From positions 257,001-321,000 of the forward strand of contig NC_006680.1 of the NCBI RefSeq assembly GCF_000091045.1: a stretch of 64,000 nt of DNA, in the 5' to 3' direction. This document shows, one piece after another, positions 11,930 to 21,737 of the stretch (position 1 is its first letter; every line of letters starts with the position of its first letter). The position numbers and the translations under genes are program-made. The notes under the pieces are model-generated. The model had not been told where the DNA came from. It made no database searches and was given only the letters and a program-made list of their open reading frames with translations. This DNA is from Cryptococcus deneoformans JEC21. Lineage: Eukaryota; Basidiomycota; Tremellomycetes; Tremellales; Cryptococcaceae.

Positions 11930-13779
11930 ATGCATTTCGTCAGCAATACCGCTCTCTTTGCGATTCTCACGGCTCTTGCTGTTCGTTCAGCACCTGCTCC
12001 ACAATCTGGTACCGATTACACTTGTGATAGTGACACTCAATGGCATGACGCATACCAGACCGTTACTTGTCCTGGCGATACCGTTTGTGTCACTGGTGCC
12101 AGTGGGAACCCTTGCCAATTTCCATCGGGGTAAGTTTTATTAATGTTTCGTGACGATAATATTGACAAAAGTAGTTATGGACAGTCTGGAGTAGTGGCTG
12201 TTGCGGTCACTTCTGCCGCTGCTGTAACTTCGGCAGCCGCGGTAGCCACTTCGGCTAGTGCTGCTGGAGGGGTAACCTCAGCGACTTCAGCTGGAGGTAT
12301 CAGCATCAGCGGAAACGCAGCCACTTCAGCTTCAGAAGAAGCTGTAACTTTGTCGTCGGGGGCTACAGCTACCGAATCTGGTGGTGGAGGCAGTGCCTCG
12401 CACACGAACTCTGCAGCATCGGCAAGTGGTACCTCCACTTCGGACGGCACTAGTGTATCGAACAGATTTGTGACTTATTGGGATAAGTGAGTACTGCCAT
12501 TTAAGGCAGTCGAAAAGTACTAATCAGAATTCAGCTACGCAAATATGGGAGGGGTCAACGCTGGTCAATTGACGGCTGTTACTCATGTAATTCTTTGTAA
12601 GTTCATCTCCATCAGATTAGTCAACATTCTAACCCGTTTGATCGTCATAGCCTTTGCCGATATGACCGACTGGGCTACCGAGCAAACGACTTGGAAGTTC
12701 ATGGAATCTTCCAACGGCAACTTTGACTCTTCAACAGCCGCAACGCTCAAGGGCATGCAATCGGGTCTTAAAGTTTGTGGAGCTCTTGGTGGTTGGGGTC
12801 TCGATAGTGTTATGGCTACTGCAGTACGAGGCGGAGACTCAACTATTGCAACGTTTGTGGCCAATGTGAAGGGATTTGCCGACTACTTCAACTTGGACGG
12901 CATTGATATTGACTGGGGTATGACCAGCACTTGATAAATGCACAAGTCACTGATACTGAAAATTAGAATTCCCCTCCGCCTCTGATGACGCCAACCTCAT
13001 CACTTTTATTACCCAGCTGCGTGCTGCACTTGGTGATGACAAACTTATTTCAGTCGCACTTGGCTCCCGAGTTGATACTACCGATGCCGCCGCGTTCAAT
13101 AGTGACACGTTCTCGAAACTTGACAGCCTTGTTGACATGTGGAACCTCATGACTTACGACTATGTCAATCGCTACAGTACTGTCACCGAACAACAGGCTG
13201 GTAACCGCGTTGTCACCACCGTCATGGATTACTATGAGCAGCAAGGTATCACCATGGAGAAATGTAACGTCGGTTTTCCTATGAACGCCAAGTACTTCAC
13301 CCTTACCGAAACCTGTGATTCTTCAAACCCAATCGGCTGTTCTCTTCCAGGCACCGACTACTATGAAGACAGCGGCGTTGATAATTACAAGTCGGGATGG
13401 GTCAGATTTAATCCAGATTTGGATTCTTCGCTGGGTACAGAAGGAACAGAATGGGCGACCAAGATGAGGGCGCAGTGGGAAGCTCGGCCAACCGATGGAA
13501 GTACAGAGATTACTGCCGATGTATCGAACGCCTGGGTTGATGAGACCAATGATGTCTTCTGGACTTGGCTGTCTGACTCTGACATGAAGACAACTTGCCA
13601 AAACTGGGTGACGTCGGGCAAGGTGGGAGGCGCTATGGTTTGGAGTCTGAACCAGGTGACTATCCATTCATTTATAGTACGTGCTCAAATGCTGATCCAC
13701 TTTTGACACACAGGACGACGAAAGTCAAGACGGAGGGAGTCACTTGACTGCACTTGCAGAATGTATCCAGGGGTCGTAA
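11930..13779 (+). CDS. Secreted GH18 chitinase
   Basis: This is an endochitinase that hydrolyses beta-1,4-GlcNAc polymers in the wall or medium. Six exons (11930-12129, 12175-12486, 12535-12596, 12651-12917, 12967-13655, 13714-13779) encode 531 aa. Residues 1-20 form a signal peptide (FVSNTALFAILTALAVRSAP). A short module with four Cys (including CPGDTVC) resembles fungal chitin-binding CBM19-type domains. A Ser/Ala/Thr-rich linker of about 90 residues follows, then the GH18 barrel from VSNRFVTYWDNYANMGG. The catalytic signature DGIDIDWE (D274, D277, D279, E281) is complete, and intron 4 splits the codon of the proton donor E281 after its first base. The C-terminus has no GPI signal, so it is probably soluble or wall-bound through the N-terminal module. 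Tremellales carry several chitinase paralogues; I cannot say which this is. Confidence 0.93.
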
Positions 13780-14173
13780 TCCATAGTCCGGATGTGTGAT
13801 TAGAGTACTCCTAGTTGATGATGACATGTTACCGTCCCTATGTTGTAATCTTCCGCATTGGACATTCGTGTATGTAGTAAGCCAAGTTGAAAAACATGAA
13901 AAATATAAATAAAGATACTCCAGTACTCGTAGTGTTGGTCTCCGCTTTCTCTGCCGCATTTCTTAAAAGAGCCTTTTGCCTTCTCAGATTTATGGATTAT
14001 GGGCAAAATAACCGCATTTTCCTCCCTCTTATTTGTTTGCTTGTTTGTCTAGCGAACAAAAAAGCGAAACTCTCCCATAACACTGAATTATAGGACATTT
14101 GCTGCAGCCATTGAGTATCAATCATACATGCGCCGATGAAAAAAGTAATGTCAAAGAATGCTACAACAAAAGT
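13780..14173. other. Convergent intergenic region
   Basis: The 3' ends of the chitinase (+) and the aldolase (-) converge here. The sequence is AT-rich with no convincing ORF or structured element. Confidence 0.6.
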
Positions 14174-15175
14174 CTAATTCCTCACACAATCAATCTGCGC
14201 AGTATACCAATTTGTGATGGCCTTGGTATCGCCAGTGATCGCCACGCTGTCAAAAGTCTTGAGTGCATCTACCGCTAGCGGCCCGTCATTCACCAATCGG
14301 CCAACCCACTTGCCGTGCTTGCGAGCCGCTGCTACGATCTTGTCGATAGCCTCGACAAAGACGGGTTCATCTCCTCTGGCTGGAGTGTAGCCGAGGAGTG
14401 ATTGAGCGAGATCGTTGGGGCCGATGAAGAGGTAATCTGAAGTGTTGTATCAGCTTGATGTCTTTTTGAGGTTTTGGCGGGAATTTAACGGGGACTTACC
14501 AATACCGGGAACTGCAGCAATCTCTTCCACATTCTCCACCCCTTGCTTAGTCTCAATCTGAACGATCGTCAAGATTGTTTCGTTGGCAGTCTTCATGTAC
14601 TCTGGTGTAGTGAGACCGTGACCAATAGCCGGGAATGCGGACCCTTGGCCACGAAGACCGTAAGGAGGGAATTTCGAGTAGGTGACGACAGCTGCAGCTT
14701 CCTTGGCGGTGTTGATCATGGGAACCATGAGACCGCTACCCGCCAGAAAACGATAGGTCAGTACTAATCACTGTGTGTGGAAATATTTAGCGTACTGGGC
14801 ACCAGTGTCAAGCGCTCGCTTGAGGATATCGGGTTGAGGCCCGCGGACACGGATGATAGGGCTGACACCAAGAGCAGAGATGGCAGAGACCGAATTGTGC
14901 ATCTGATCGTCTCCGATGTGTCCGTGTTCACAGTCAATGATCACTCCCTACATTTCACAAGTAAATATCGCTGCACGGAGAACATCGCTTGGAGTATGGG
15001 ATGAACAAGTACTCACATCTAAGCCAGTCAAAGCAATAATTTGGGCATGTCGAACACTTGGGATGGCAATAAAGGTCATCAGGGCTGGAGTTTTTGACCT
15101 GAGGGCGTTGAGGAGGCGGAGCCGGGGGTTCTGGACGGTAGTGGTGTGGGCGGTAGCGACGTTGGCGACGGTCAT
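14174..15175 (-). CDS. HpcH/HpaI-family class II pyruvate aldolase
   Basis: Four exons (15017-15175, 14796-14947, 14500-14735, 14174-14436) give 269 aa, the usual length for the family. It should cleave or form a 2-keto-3-deoxy or 4-hydroxy-2-oxo acid, yielding pyruvate and an aldehyde with a divalent metal. Visible motifs are DCEHG (catalytic His61), AHGLMVPM, QIET (metal ligand Glu165) and GPNDL (metal ligand Asp191). All the key residues are present, so the enzyme should be active. There is no obvious targeting peptide. It shares a 525-bp divergent promoter with a Dal5-type permease and heads a run of metabolic genes. That context suggests degradation of an imported organic acid. The substrate cannot be told from sequence. 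Confidence 0.92.
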
Positions 15176-15357
15176 TGTTCGTTATGAGTTTTGCTTTGTG
15201 TAATGTATGTGGACAAGTTACGAGTTCGGAAGGTGGGTATGGAAGTAGTACATGATATGTTCAATGGCTATATAGCATGTCATTCTGTGAGTACTGCCGT
15301 CTTGCACGTACTTGTTCATGATGCCGCCGAATGGAATCCATTCTGTATAACTACCGA

Positions 15358-15437
15358 GAGGAGCACGAGGAGTGGAGGAGTTGAGTCACGTGATGTTCCG
15401 AGAGGAGCGCCTCAGTCCTGCTCCTCCTCCACTCCTC
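15358..15437. promoter_or_regulatory. GAGGAG/CTCCTC cluster with central TCACGTGA
   Basis: This lies in the 525-bp divergent promoter (15176-15700) of the aldolase and permease genes. GAGGAG occurs on the plus strand at 15358, 15367, 15375 and 15402, and as CTCCTC at 15421, 15424 and 15432. A perfect TCACGTGA palindrome, a bHLH-type site, sits at 15386-15393 among them. The same hexamer recurs in the next divergent promoter and upstream of the regulator gene. Its function is inferred. Confidence 0.55.
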
Positions 15438-15700
15438 CGTGCCTGGATCTGACTTTATTTCAATTTCCTTGTCAACAAAACCAACAGCAATCCGCCCACC
15501 GCCAGCTCCTCCAGCTCACCAAAGGTCAACTGATAACGCATACAACAAACAGATAACGGCCCGTATTGCTATGTTGCTCACTCTCTTGCATCTACTCACT
15601 CACTCATTCACTCACTCGCCCCTCAACCATCTCCACCGCAAACTCATATAATATCCCCTTCTTGGATCATGCCCAAAGCCCACCCAATCAACCGTCAAAG

Positions 15701-17689
15701 ATGACATCCCCTACAACCACCCGGCCACCTATGCCGCCTTCGCCCAAGTCTAGCTTTGACGAACCCAAAGAGGATGTTGTCGTCGAGCTTCGGGGGGTCG
15801 ATGCAAAATACACCAAGCCTATCCCTGAGAACATTCGCAACCTGTCGGCGGACGAGTTGAAAGCCATCGAAAAGAGGATCGTACGCAAGGCGGATATGGT
15901 TATGATGTATGTTTCTTCGATTGAATTATTATGGTATGAACTGACGTGCCTCAGGCCTATCATGGGTCTCTTGTACATCTTGAACTGTAAGTTTTGACAG
16001 GGTAAATGCGCCATGTATCAGGACTGATTACTCCTTGACAGACGTTGATCGTCAGAACTTGGCATCTGCCAAGCTTCAAGGTATCATGACCGACCTCAAC
16101 ATGACTACTCAGCAGTTTGCGACAGCAGTGTCTATTCTATTTGTGGGATACCTCCCTTATCAGATCGTATCAAACGTCCTTATCAGCCGTATCTCCCGTC
16201 CTGGTCTTTGTGAGTCTTGGAATTATTTGACCTCATAATTCAAGATTGGTATCTGACACTGAGTTTCAGATATTTGCATTGCTTGTGCCATCTGGGGTGT
16301 CCTCAGCGCCTGCACAGCCGCCGTCAAATCTTACGGTGCCCTCCTCGCTGTCCGTATCATGCTCGGTTTCGTCGAAGCCGTGTTCTTCCCGGGTGCTATC
16401 TATCTCCTATCTGCTTGGTACACCAAGAACGAACTTGGTAAACGTATCGGAGGTCTCTATATCGGACAGCAAGTCGGTAACGCCTTTGGGGGTCTTATCG
16501 CTGCGGGGTGCTTGAAGCTTGATGGTGTGCATGGTATCGCCGGTTGGCGTTGGCTTTTCATCATGTACGTAACATTCTTTCTCATCCTTCATTATCATTG
16601 GCTGACCAGTATTGAGTAGTGAGGGTGCAGCCACAGTCGGTGCCGCTCTTCTTTGTGCCTTTGTGCTTCCTGAATACCCTTACAACGCTCGTCTCCTCAA
16701 ACCTTTGGAGAGGGAGGTAGCTGTCTGGCGATTGGAAATTGAAGCAGGTGCAGCGGAAGGTAATGAGAAGGTTGGAGCTTGGGCTGGGTTTAAAGAAGGC
16801 TTCCACGACCCCAAGGTATGTCACCTCCTTAATGAGTTATGGGATTATGGACTGACTTGGTTGCCTAGCTTTATGCGCTCATCTTCTTCAACATGATGTC
16901 CCAGACTCAAGGTTCTATTGCCAACTTCTTCCCTACTATCGGTATGTCTTGCGCTAGACAGAAGAGAAATAACAACACTGACAAATATCCTTGGACAGTT
17001 CAAACCCTTGGATACAGTTCTATCATCACCCTTCTCCTCAGTGCGCCGCCATATGTCTTTGCAGGAGGCTACTACATGGGTATGACATGGATCAGTGACG
17101 TACGTCTTTCCTATACCCCCCCATTCGCCCATGTACATCTTCTCACATCAGAACCACAGCGTTACAACATCATGTACCCCCTTATCGTGATCAACATTTG
17201 CCTCGCCATCGTCACTTACATCATCCCCATGGCCACCCTCTCTATTGGCGGTCGATACACTGCCATGATCTTCATGCCATGTACCTCTGTCGGTCCTCAA
17301 CTGCTACTTTACAAGACTATCAACCACCATATGCCTAGACCTGTCGCCAAGAGGGCAGCGGCTATTGCGTTGATGAACGCTATCGGCGGTACCTCTAATA
17401 TCTGGGCGAGTTACCTTTGGTTTTCTGGACCAAAGTATTACGCTGCCTTTGGAACCTGTACGTCCCTCCACCCCTGTTGACGCTTGATACGCCTTTTGCT
17501 GACCCTCTTGGTCCTGTCATAGTTATTGGCGCGGCAGTTCTTTTCCTCATCACTATCACTGCTTACCGCTTCTATGTCCGACGTGAAAACAGACTGCTCG
17601 ACGGTACCCCCGAAGAAGTGGCAAGAGTTATGAAGAGGGGTGTCACTCAAGAGCAGGTCGATATGGGATGGAGGTATGAGGGTTACTAA
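15701..17689 (+). CDS. Dal5-type MFS anion permease (ACS family)
   Basis: Nine exons (15701-15906, 15955-15986, 16042-16209, 16270-16564, 16620-16815, 16869-16941, 16999-17099, 17160-17457, 17523-17689) encode 511 aa, typical of the allantoate/nicotinate permease family. The acidic N-terminus leads to IVRKADMVMMPIMGLLYILN (TM1) and YVDRQNLASAKLQG (loop 1). ARIMLGFVEAVFFPG-like sequence (here VRIMLGFVEAVFFPG), WYTKNELGKRIGGLY and NAFGGLIAAG fit TM4-TM6. The tail carries RYEGY. Members import carboxylate-bearing compounds (allantoate, vitamins, aromatic or sugar acids) by proton symport across the plasma membrane. The adjacent aldolase, RidA and dioxygenase suggest that this gene supplies their substrate. 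No broken exon is visible. Confidence 0.92.
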
Positions 17690-18368
17690 TAAGTAGAATC
17701 TTTAGCTATAAGGAGAAGGTAGGATGAGGTGATCCTTTGTTGTTTTAGGTACGATACATACGGTTCAGTCCTTGGCCGGTTTGTTAAAAAGGCAATGTTC
17801 TCGAGGTTGAGTTTACGGGAAATCGTCATGTAGCACGTGGGAAATAAGGTACTTTTATTCTATAAGTTGTCGGTCGGATATTATGCAAACTGAGTTGTAC
17901 GGATGTCTTCTCGAAGGACTTGGTCGATTTTCATTTTTAGGGTATATGATCAGAAAAGAAAAAAACCTCTTTCAATCTCGAGTCACGCAATAATAATATA
18001 TCTCAGTTTGGACGAGTTATTGTCCTTGACTTTAATTTTGCTCTGTGTTCCTACCTCAATCCGGCCCATTATCACAGATTTATGCGGTTTTGAGATGGGA
18101 GGACTTATGCGCATAGAACGCCTTCATCAAAATCTGTAAAACAAGTTCAAAAGCTCATCTCGCCCCCCGACGAATAATCATCTATTGGCAGGTTATCTTT
18201 CAACGAAAAGAGCGTGCAACGTAGGAGCATCTTTAAAGAATAGCATCTTTAGAGCGCGCTTGGATGATCAAATGCTAGTTGCATGTACCTTCAAGTACGA
18301 TGGAATGAATGCTACAATCCCAACCCCTGCTTCTTTCCTCCTAAGTTACAATTGCTTCTATCTCTCGC
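17690..18368. other. Convergent intergenic region
   Basis: The permease (+) and RidA (-) genes converge across this AT-rich 679-bp stretch. The ORFs at 17903-18139 and 18185-18400 lack coding features and overlap probable UTRs. Confidence 0.55.
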
Positions 18369-18912
18369 TTATGCCTGGGCAATGCACTCAATCTCAATGA
18401 TAGTACCCTCTCCAGGGAGGTCGCCGGCCTGGATACAGGTTCTAGAAGGAGGATTGGGAGGAAGGAACTAGAAAAAAAAGGGCCAATCAGCCTAATAATG
18501 ATGCAATGTGGGACAGGTGCCGGCTTACAGCAATGTAAACCTCATTCATGGCCGCAAAGTCCTTCATGTCCTTGAGGTAGACGTTGTACTTGACGACCTT
18601 GTCGAGTGATGAACCCGCGAGCTCAAGGACTTTCTGGAGGTTGGACAAGACGGTGTGCTATATGAATTTTTACAATGAATCAGATATCCCGTGTTCCATA
18701 GCTCCCTACAAAGAAATGAAAAGGACTTACAGTGGCCTGCTTGATCTCGCCTGTCGCGGTTTGGCCGGCGCAAAAGACAAGACCGGGGACCTTAACGGCC
18801 GGGCCTTTTGATCACGGTCAGCGATGTATGAATACAGATGATGGCGTTAAGAATACTAACAGTTGTGAGGCTTGGGAGGGAATTCGGCAGAGCTGATGAG
18901 TTCTCGAGACAT
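18369..18912 (-). CDS. RidA/YjgF/YER057c-family enamine deaminase
   Basis: Four exons (18861-18912, 18731-18804, 18529-18657, 18369-18467) give 117 aa, slightly shorter than the usual 125-130 aa. RidA proteins are trimers that hydrolyse reactive enamine/imine intermediates from PLP enzymes; some members act in dedicated catabolic pathways. Family motifs are [34 protein letters not shown], the substrate-binding Arg94 in [13 protein letters not shown], and the C-terminal IEIECIAQA. There is no mitochondrial presequence. The gene is divergent from the dioxygenase across a 991-bp promoter with repeated CTCCTC elements. That setting suggests a pathway-specific paralogue that deals with a nitrogen-containing intermediate. 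Confidence 0.92.
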
Positions 18913-19069
18913 TCTGGCTGTATGATGGCTTGTAGTGTTACTGAGTCAATAGGGGCTGGGAAAATATGTGGCTACGCGTATGCGTTGAGGTTTTAAAAAT
19001 CCAAGTGGTGACTTCAGTGAGAACTAAGGTAGTCTGGCCGGTTATATAGTATGGACCTTGTCAGATTGA

Positions 19070-19715
19070 GAGGAGTGCTCCTCCGTCACTCAAATCGACA
19101 TATCGACGGCATAACTTCACTGGGACGGAACATCTGATGACCGGGGTACTGCCTGATTCGGGTTCATGGGGTAACCCGGGCTGGTATTGTCTGAAGCCTA
19201 GCGGCGGAGTAAGTATAGATCATATCAGCCGCACCCTTCTCTACTTGGTATAGGTGCAGGAGATGATCCGGGTAAAAGATATAGACGGAGGAGTGAGATG
19301 AGCTCCTCAATCTTCATCGTGGGTGCTCGTTCGGCTATTCGGCAATTAACGGCAATTCCACAACCCTCATTCATTTTCACATCGGTCAATAATAAAAATT
19401 AAGCTTGTCTTAAATCGCGTATCAGTCATTTTCATTTGTCGTACCATGTGGTGTTGGTGATGAGCTCCTCTCTCAGGCCCCTCTTGTCCGCCGAAGAGCA
19501 AGGCAGATAGCCTCAACGTGCTCACTCGTAAACCATGACCCCGCATGTGATCAGGGTGCCCCACAGCCCCGCATTTCACTCCTCTGCAAAGTGCTCCTCG
19601 CTGCTCTCCATGCCTGTCGGCTTCTAGCAAAAGTTTCGATGCTCAATCATTGCGGGATCAGGCGGGTAGTATGATGCGCAGTGTGGGATAACTGTCAATT
19701 GTCAACGAGCTCCTC
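19070..19715. promoter_or_regulatory. Repeated GAGGAG/CTCCTC elements in RidA-dioxygenase divergent promoter
   Basis: This lies within the 991-bp gap 18913-19903, which holds no convincing gene. Hexamers occur at 19070 (GAGGAG) facing 19078 (CTCCTC) as a near-palindrome, then 19288, 19303, 19465, 19594 and 19710. Three of them read GAGCTCCTC. They match the cluster at 15358-15437 and the site upstream of the zinc-finger gene. Regulatory function is inferred from recurrence. Confidence 0.5.
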
Positions 19716-19903
19716 TCAGATAGCCACAGCTCGTGACGGAAACTGAGCATACAACAACATGTCAACTTTCCAGCGATGACAAGTCCTCCAAAGTATCAAC
19801 TGGTATATAAGTCGATCAGTTGGAGCGATCTTCTCTATTGTCACAGCTTCAGTCACTTACATCACATCTACAACTACCCAGCACAAGCTTCAAATCATCA
19901 AAC

Positions 19904-21405
19904 ATGACCGCGACACCTGCTTTCAACCCTCCTGCCGCCAACCTTCCTGGCAAGCCCTACGTCCGACCTTGGATTCCACCCCCTGTCACTAAGGAGACCC
20001 ACAACTTCGCCAAACTTAGCAGTATCAAATTGTCCTTGATGGACTCTGATGACCCCGAAGTCGTCGATAACCTCGTGCAACAAGTGAAGGGGGCGATTCG
20101 GGAGGATGGGTTCCTGTTCCTTGAGGACTACGGTGTATCACTCGAACAAGTGAGATTTAGTTTGGTGCGCTTACCACTGGTTCAAAGCTTACTGCCTGCA
20201 CTGTAGCTTCACCGACAGTTTGCACTTGCTCAATATCTCTATGACAACATTGCAGAAGAAGACAAGGAAGCACTCCTCTTCCACCCTGACACTGGTCGTT
20301 GGGCTGGCTACAAACACCCCTACGGTTTCAAGGTGAGCATATATCATTTGTTTTATCTTGCCTATGTTATATTGAACAGAACTGAATAACTTTGATTTAG
20401 CGTCACAAGGGCACCAAGGACGGTATCGAACAATTTAACTGGTACACCGCTGAGTGGGACGACATCAACCGCGTGCCCAAGTGTCTCCACCCCTTCATGG
20501 ACGAAATCAGGGCTTTCGCTGAGGTATGTCTAGTACCTTCGCGCCCTGTATTGCTCATCTTACTAATGTGCCGTGGTTAGTATCTCACCGGCTCGGTTAA
20601 CCGTCGGCTTCTCACTCTCTTCTCCCGAGTCCTCGAGCTCGACGATGACTACCTCTGGAACAATGTCCAATCCCACGGCTCTCCCACCGGCGAAGGCTAC
20701 TTCCGCCATGCTCTCTTCCGACCAGTCGAAAAATCCACTGACGAAGCTTCTAAGGGTCTTCGTATGCACGGCCATACTGACTTTGGTCTCACCACTTTGC
20801 TCTTCTCTGTACCCGTCTCTTGTCTCCAAATTTGGGGTAAAGATGAACAGTGGTATTATGTGCCTTACAACCCTGGGTCCTTGGTTATCAATATTGGTGA
20901 AACATTGGAAATTGTCTCTGGTGGACACTTCAAGGCTACCAGACACAGGGTCTATAGACCTCCTGCCGTAGGTCTTGCCTCTTATCGTGACATCTTTCCT
21001 TCGCTGAGTGGTGTTCTCTAGGACCAACTCCAGACCGAACGACTTTCTCTCGTCCTGTTCAACAGTAGTGTTGGTGATCTTCGAATGACTCCTGCCGCTG
21101 AGTCACCCCTAATCAAGCGGGAGGGTTGCATCGAAGAGCAGGGTGTGTACAAGGAGTTTAAGAGGGTGATGGACCTCGGTGTGCCTGTCAGTGTTCTTCT
21201 TCCTGCTAGTTTTGAGGTACGGCAGAAGCTGATATGATTATGACAGGTGCCCACCAACCGACAATGGCGAGAAATTCAGATTGCAGAGGCCACCGACCCC
21301 ACGGACACGGAGCGTAACAGGGTTGGCGCTGATCAGGTCATCGTCAATGGCAAACTCATGCAGACCAGGGAGTACATGGGTGTTAAGGTCCTTTTGCCTG
21401 TGTAA
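19904..21405 (+). CDS. 2-oxoglutarate/Fe(II)-dependent dioxygenase (isopenicillin N synthase-like)
   Basis: Six exons (19904-20149, 20207-20332, 20401-20523, 20581-20967, 21022-21186, 21247-21405) encode 401 aa. The ATG at 19904 begins MTATPAFNPP. The N-terminal DIOX_N region contains AIREDGFLFLEDYGV. The jelly-roll core has the iron triad H230 and D232 (MHGHTDFGLTTLLF) and H287 (KATRHRVYRPP). The 2-oxoglutarate carboxylate is bound by R301 and S303 (TERLSLVLF). All catalytic residues are present. Such enzymes hydroxylate, desaturate or demethylate small molecules while turning 2-oxoglutarate into succinate and CO2. Its place between RidA and the regulator suggests an early oxidative step in the same pathway as the aldolase. 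The substrate is unknown. Confidence 0.92.
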
Positions 21406-21737
21406 AGATATGAATGATTGGGCAATGTATTTGTATCTTTAGTTTGTCACTATGAAAAGGTTGTGGAATAGGAATAATTCCTGTCTTTGTGTTCTATGCA
21501 TGTTTGTCTCTTGAACTCTCTTCGTTGCGGTTTGCAGCACCATTAGTGCACTGAAGACCTAGGATACTCGACGACCGCTGATCATTGTCTTGCGACGACG
21601 TCGCAATACTTATTATTATTTGAAGGGTAGTTGGAGGGGGGTTGTACCAATCGAGTGTTTTAAACTCTATTGAAGAAGCTAGTACAAATACAACTGGGGA
21701 CTGCATACTAGGACACGTAAAAAATTTTATTTAAACA
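21406..21737. other. Convergent intergenic region
   Basis: The dioxygenase (+) and zinc-finger regulator (-) genes end facing each other. The sequence is AT-rich with probable 3' UTRs and nothing else visible. Confidence 0.6.
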
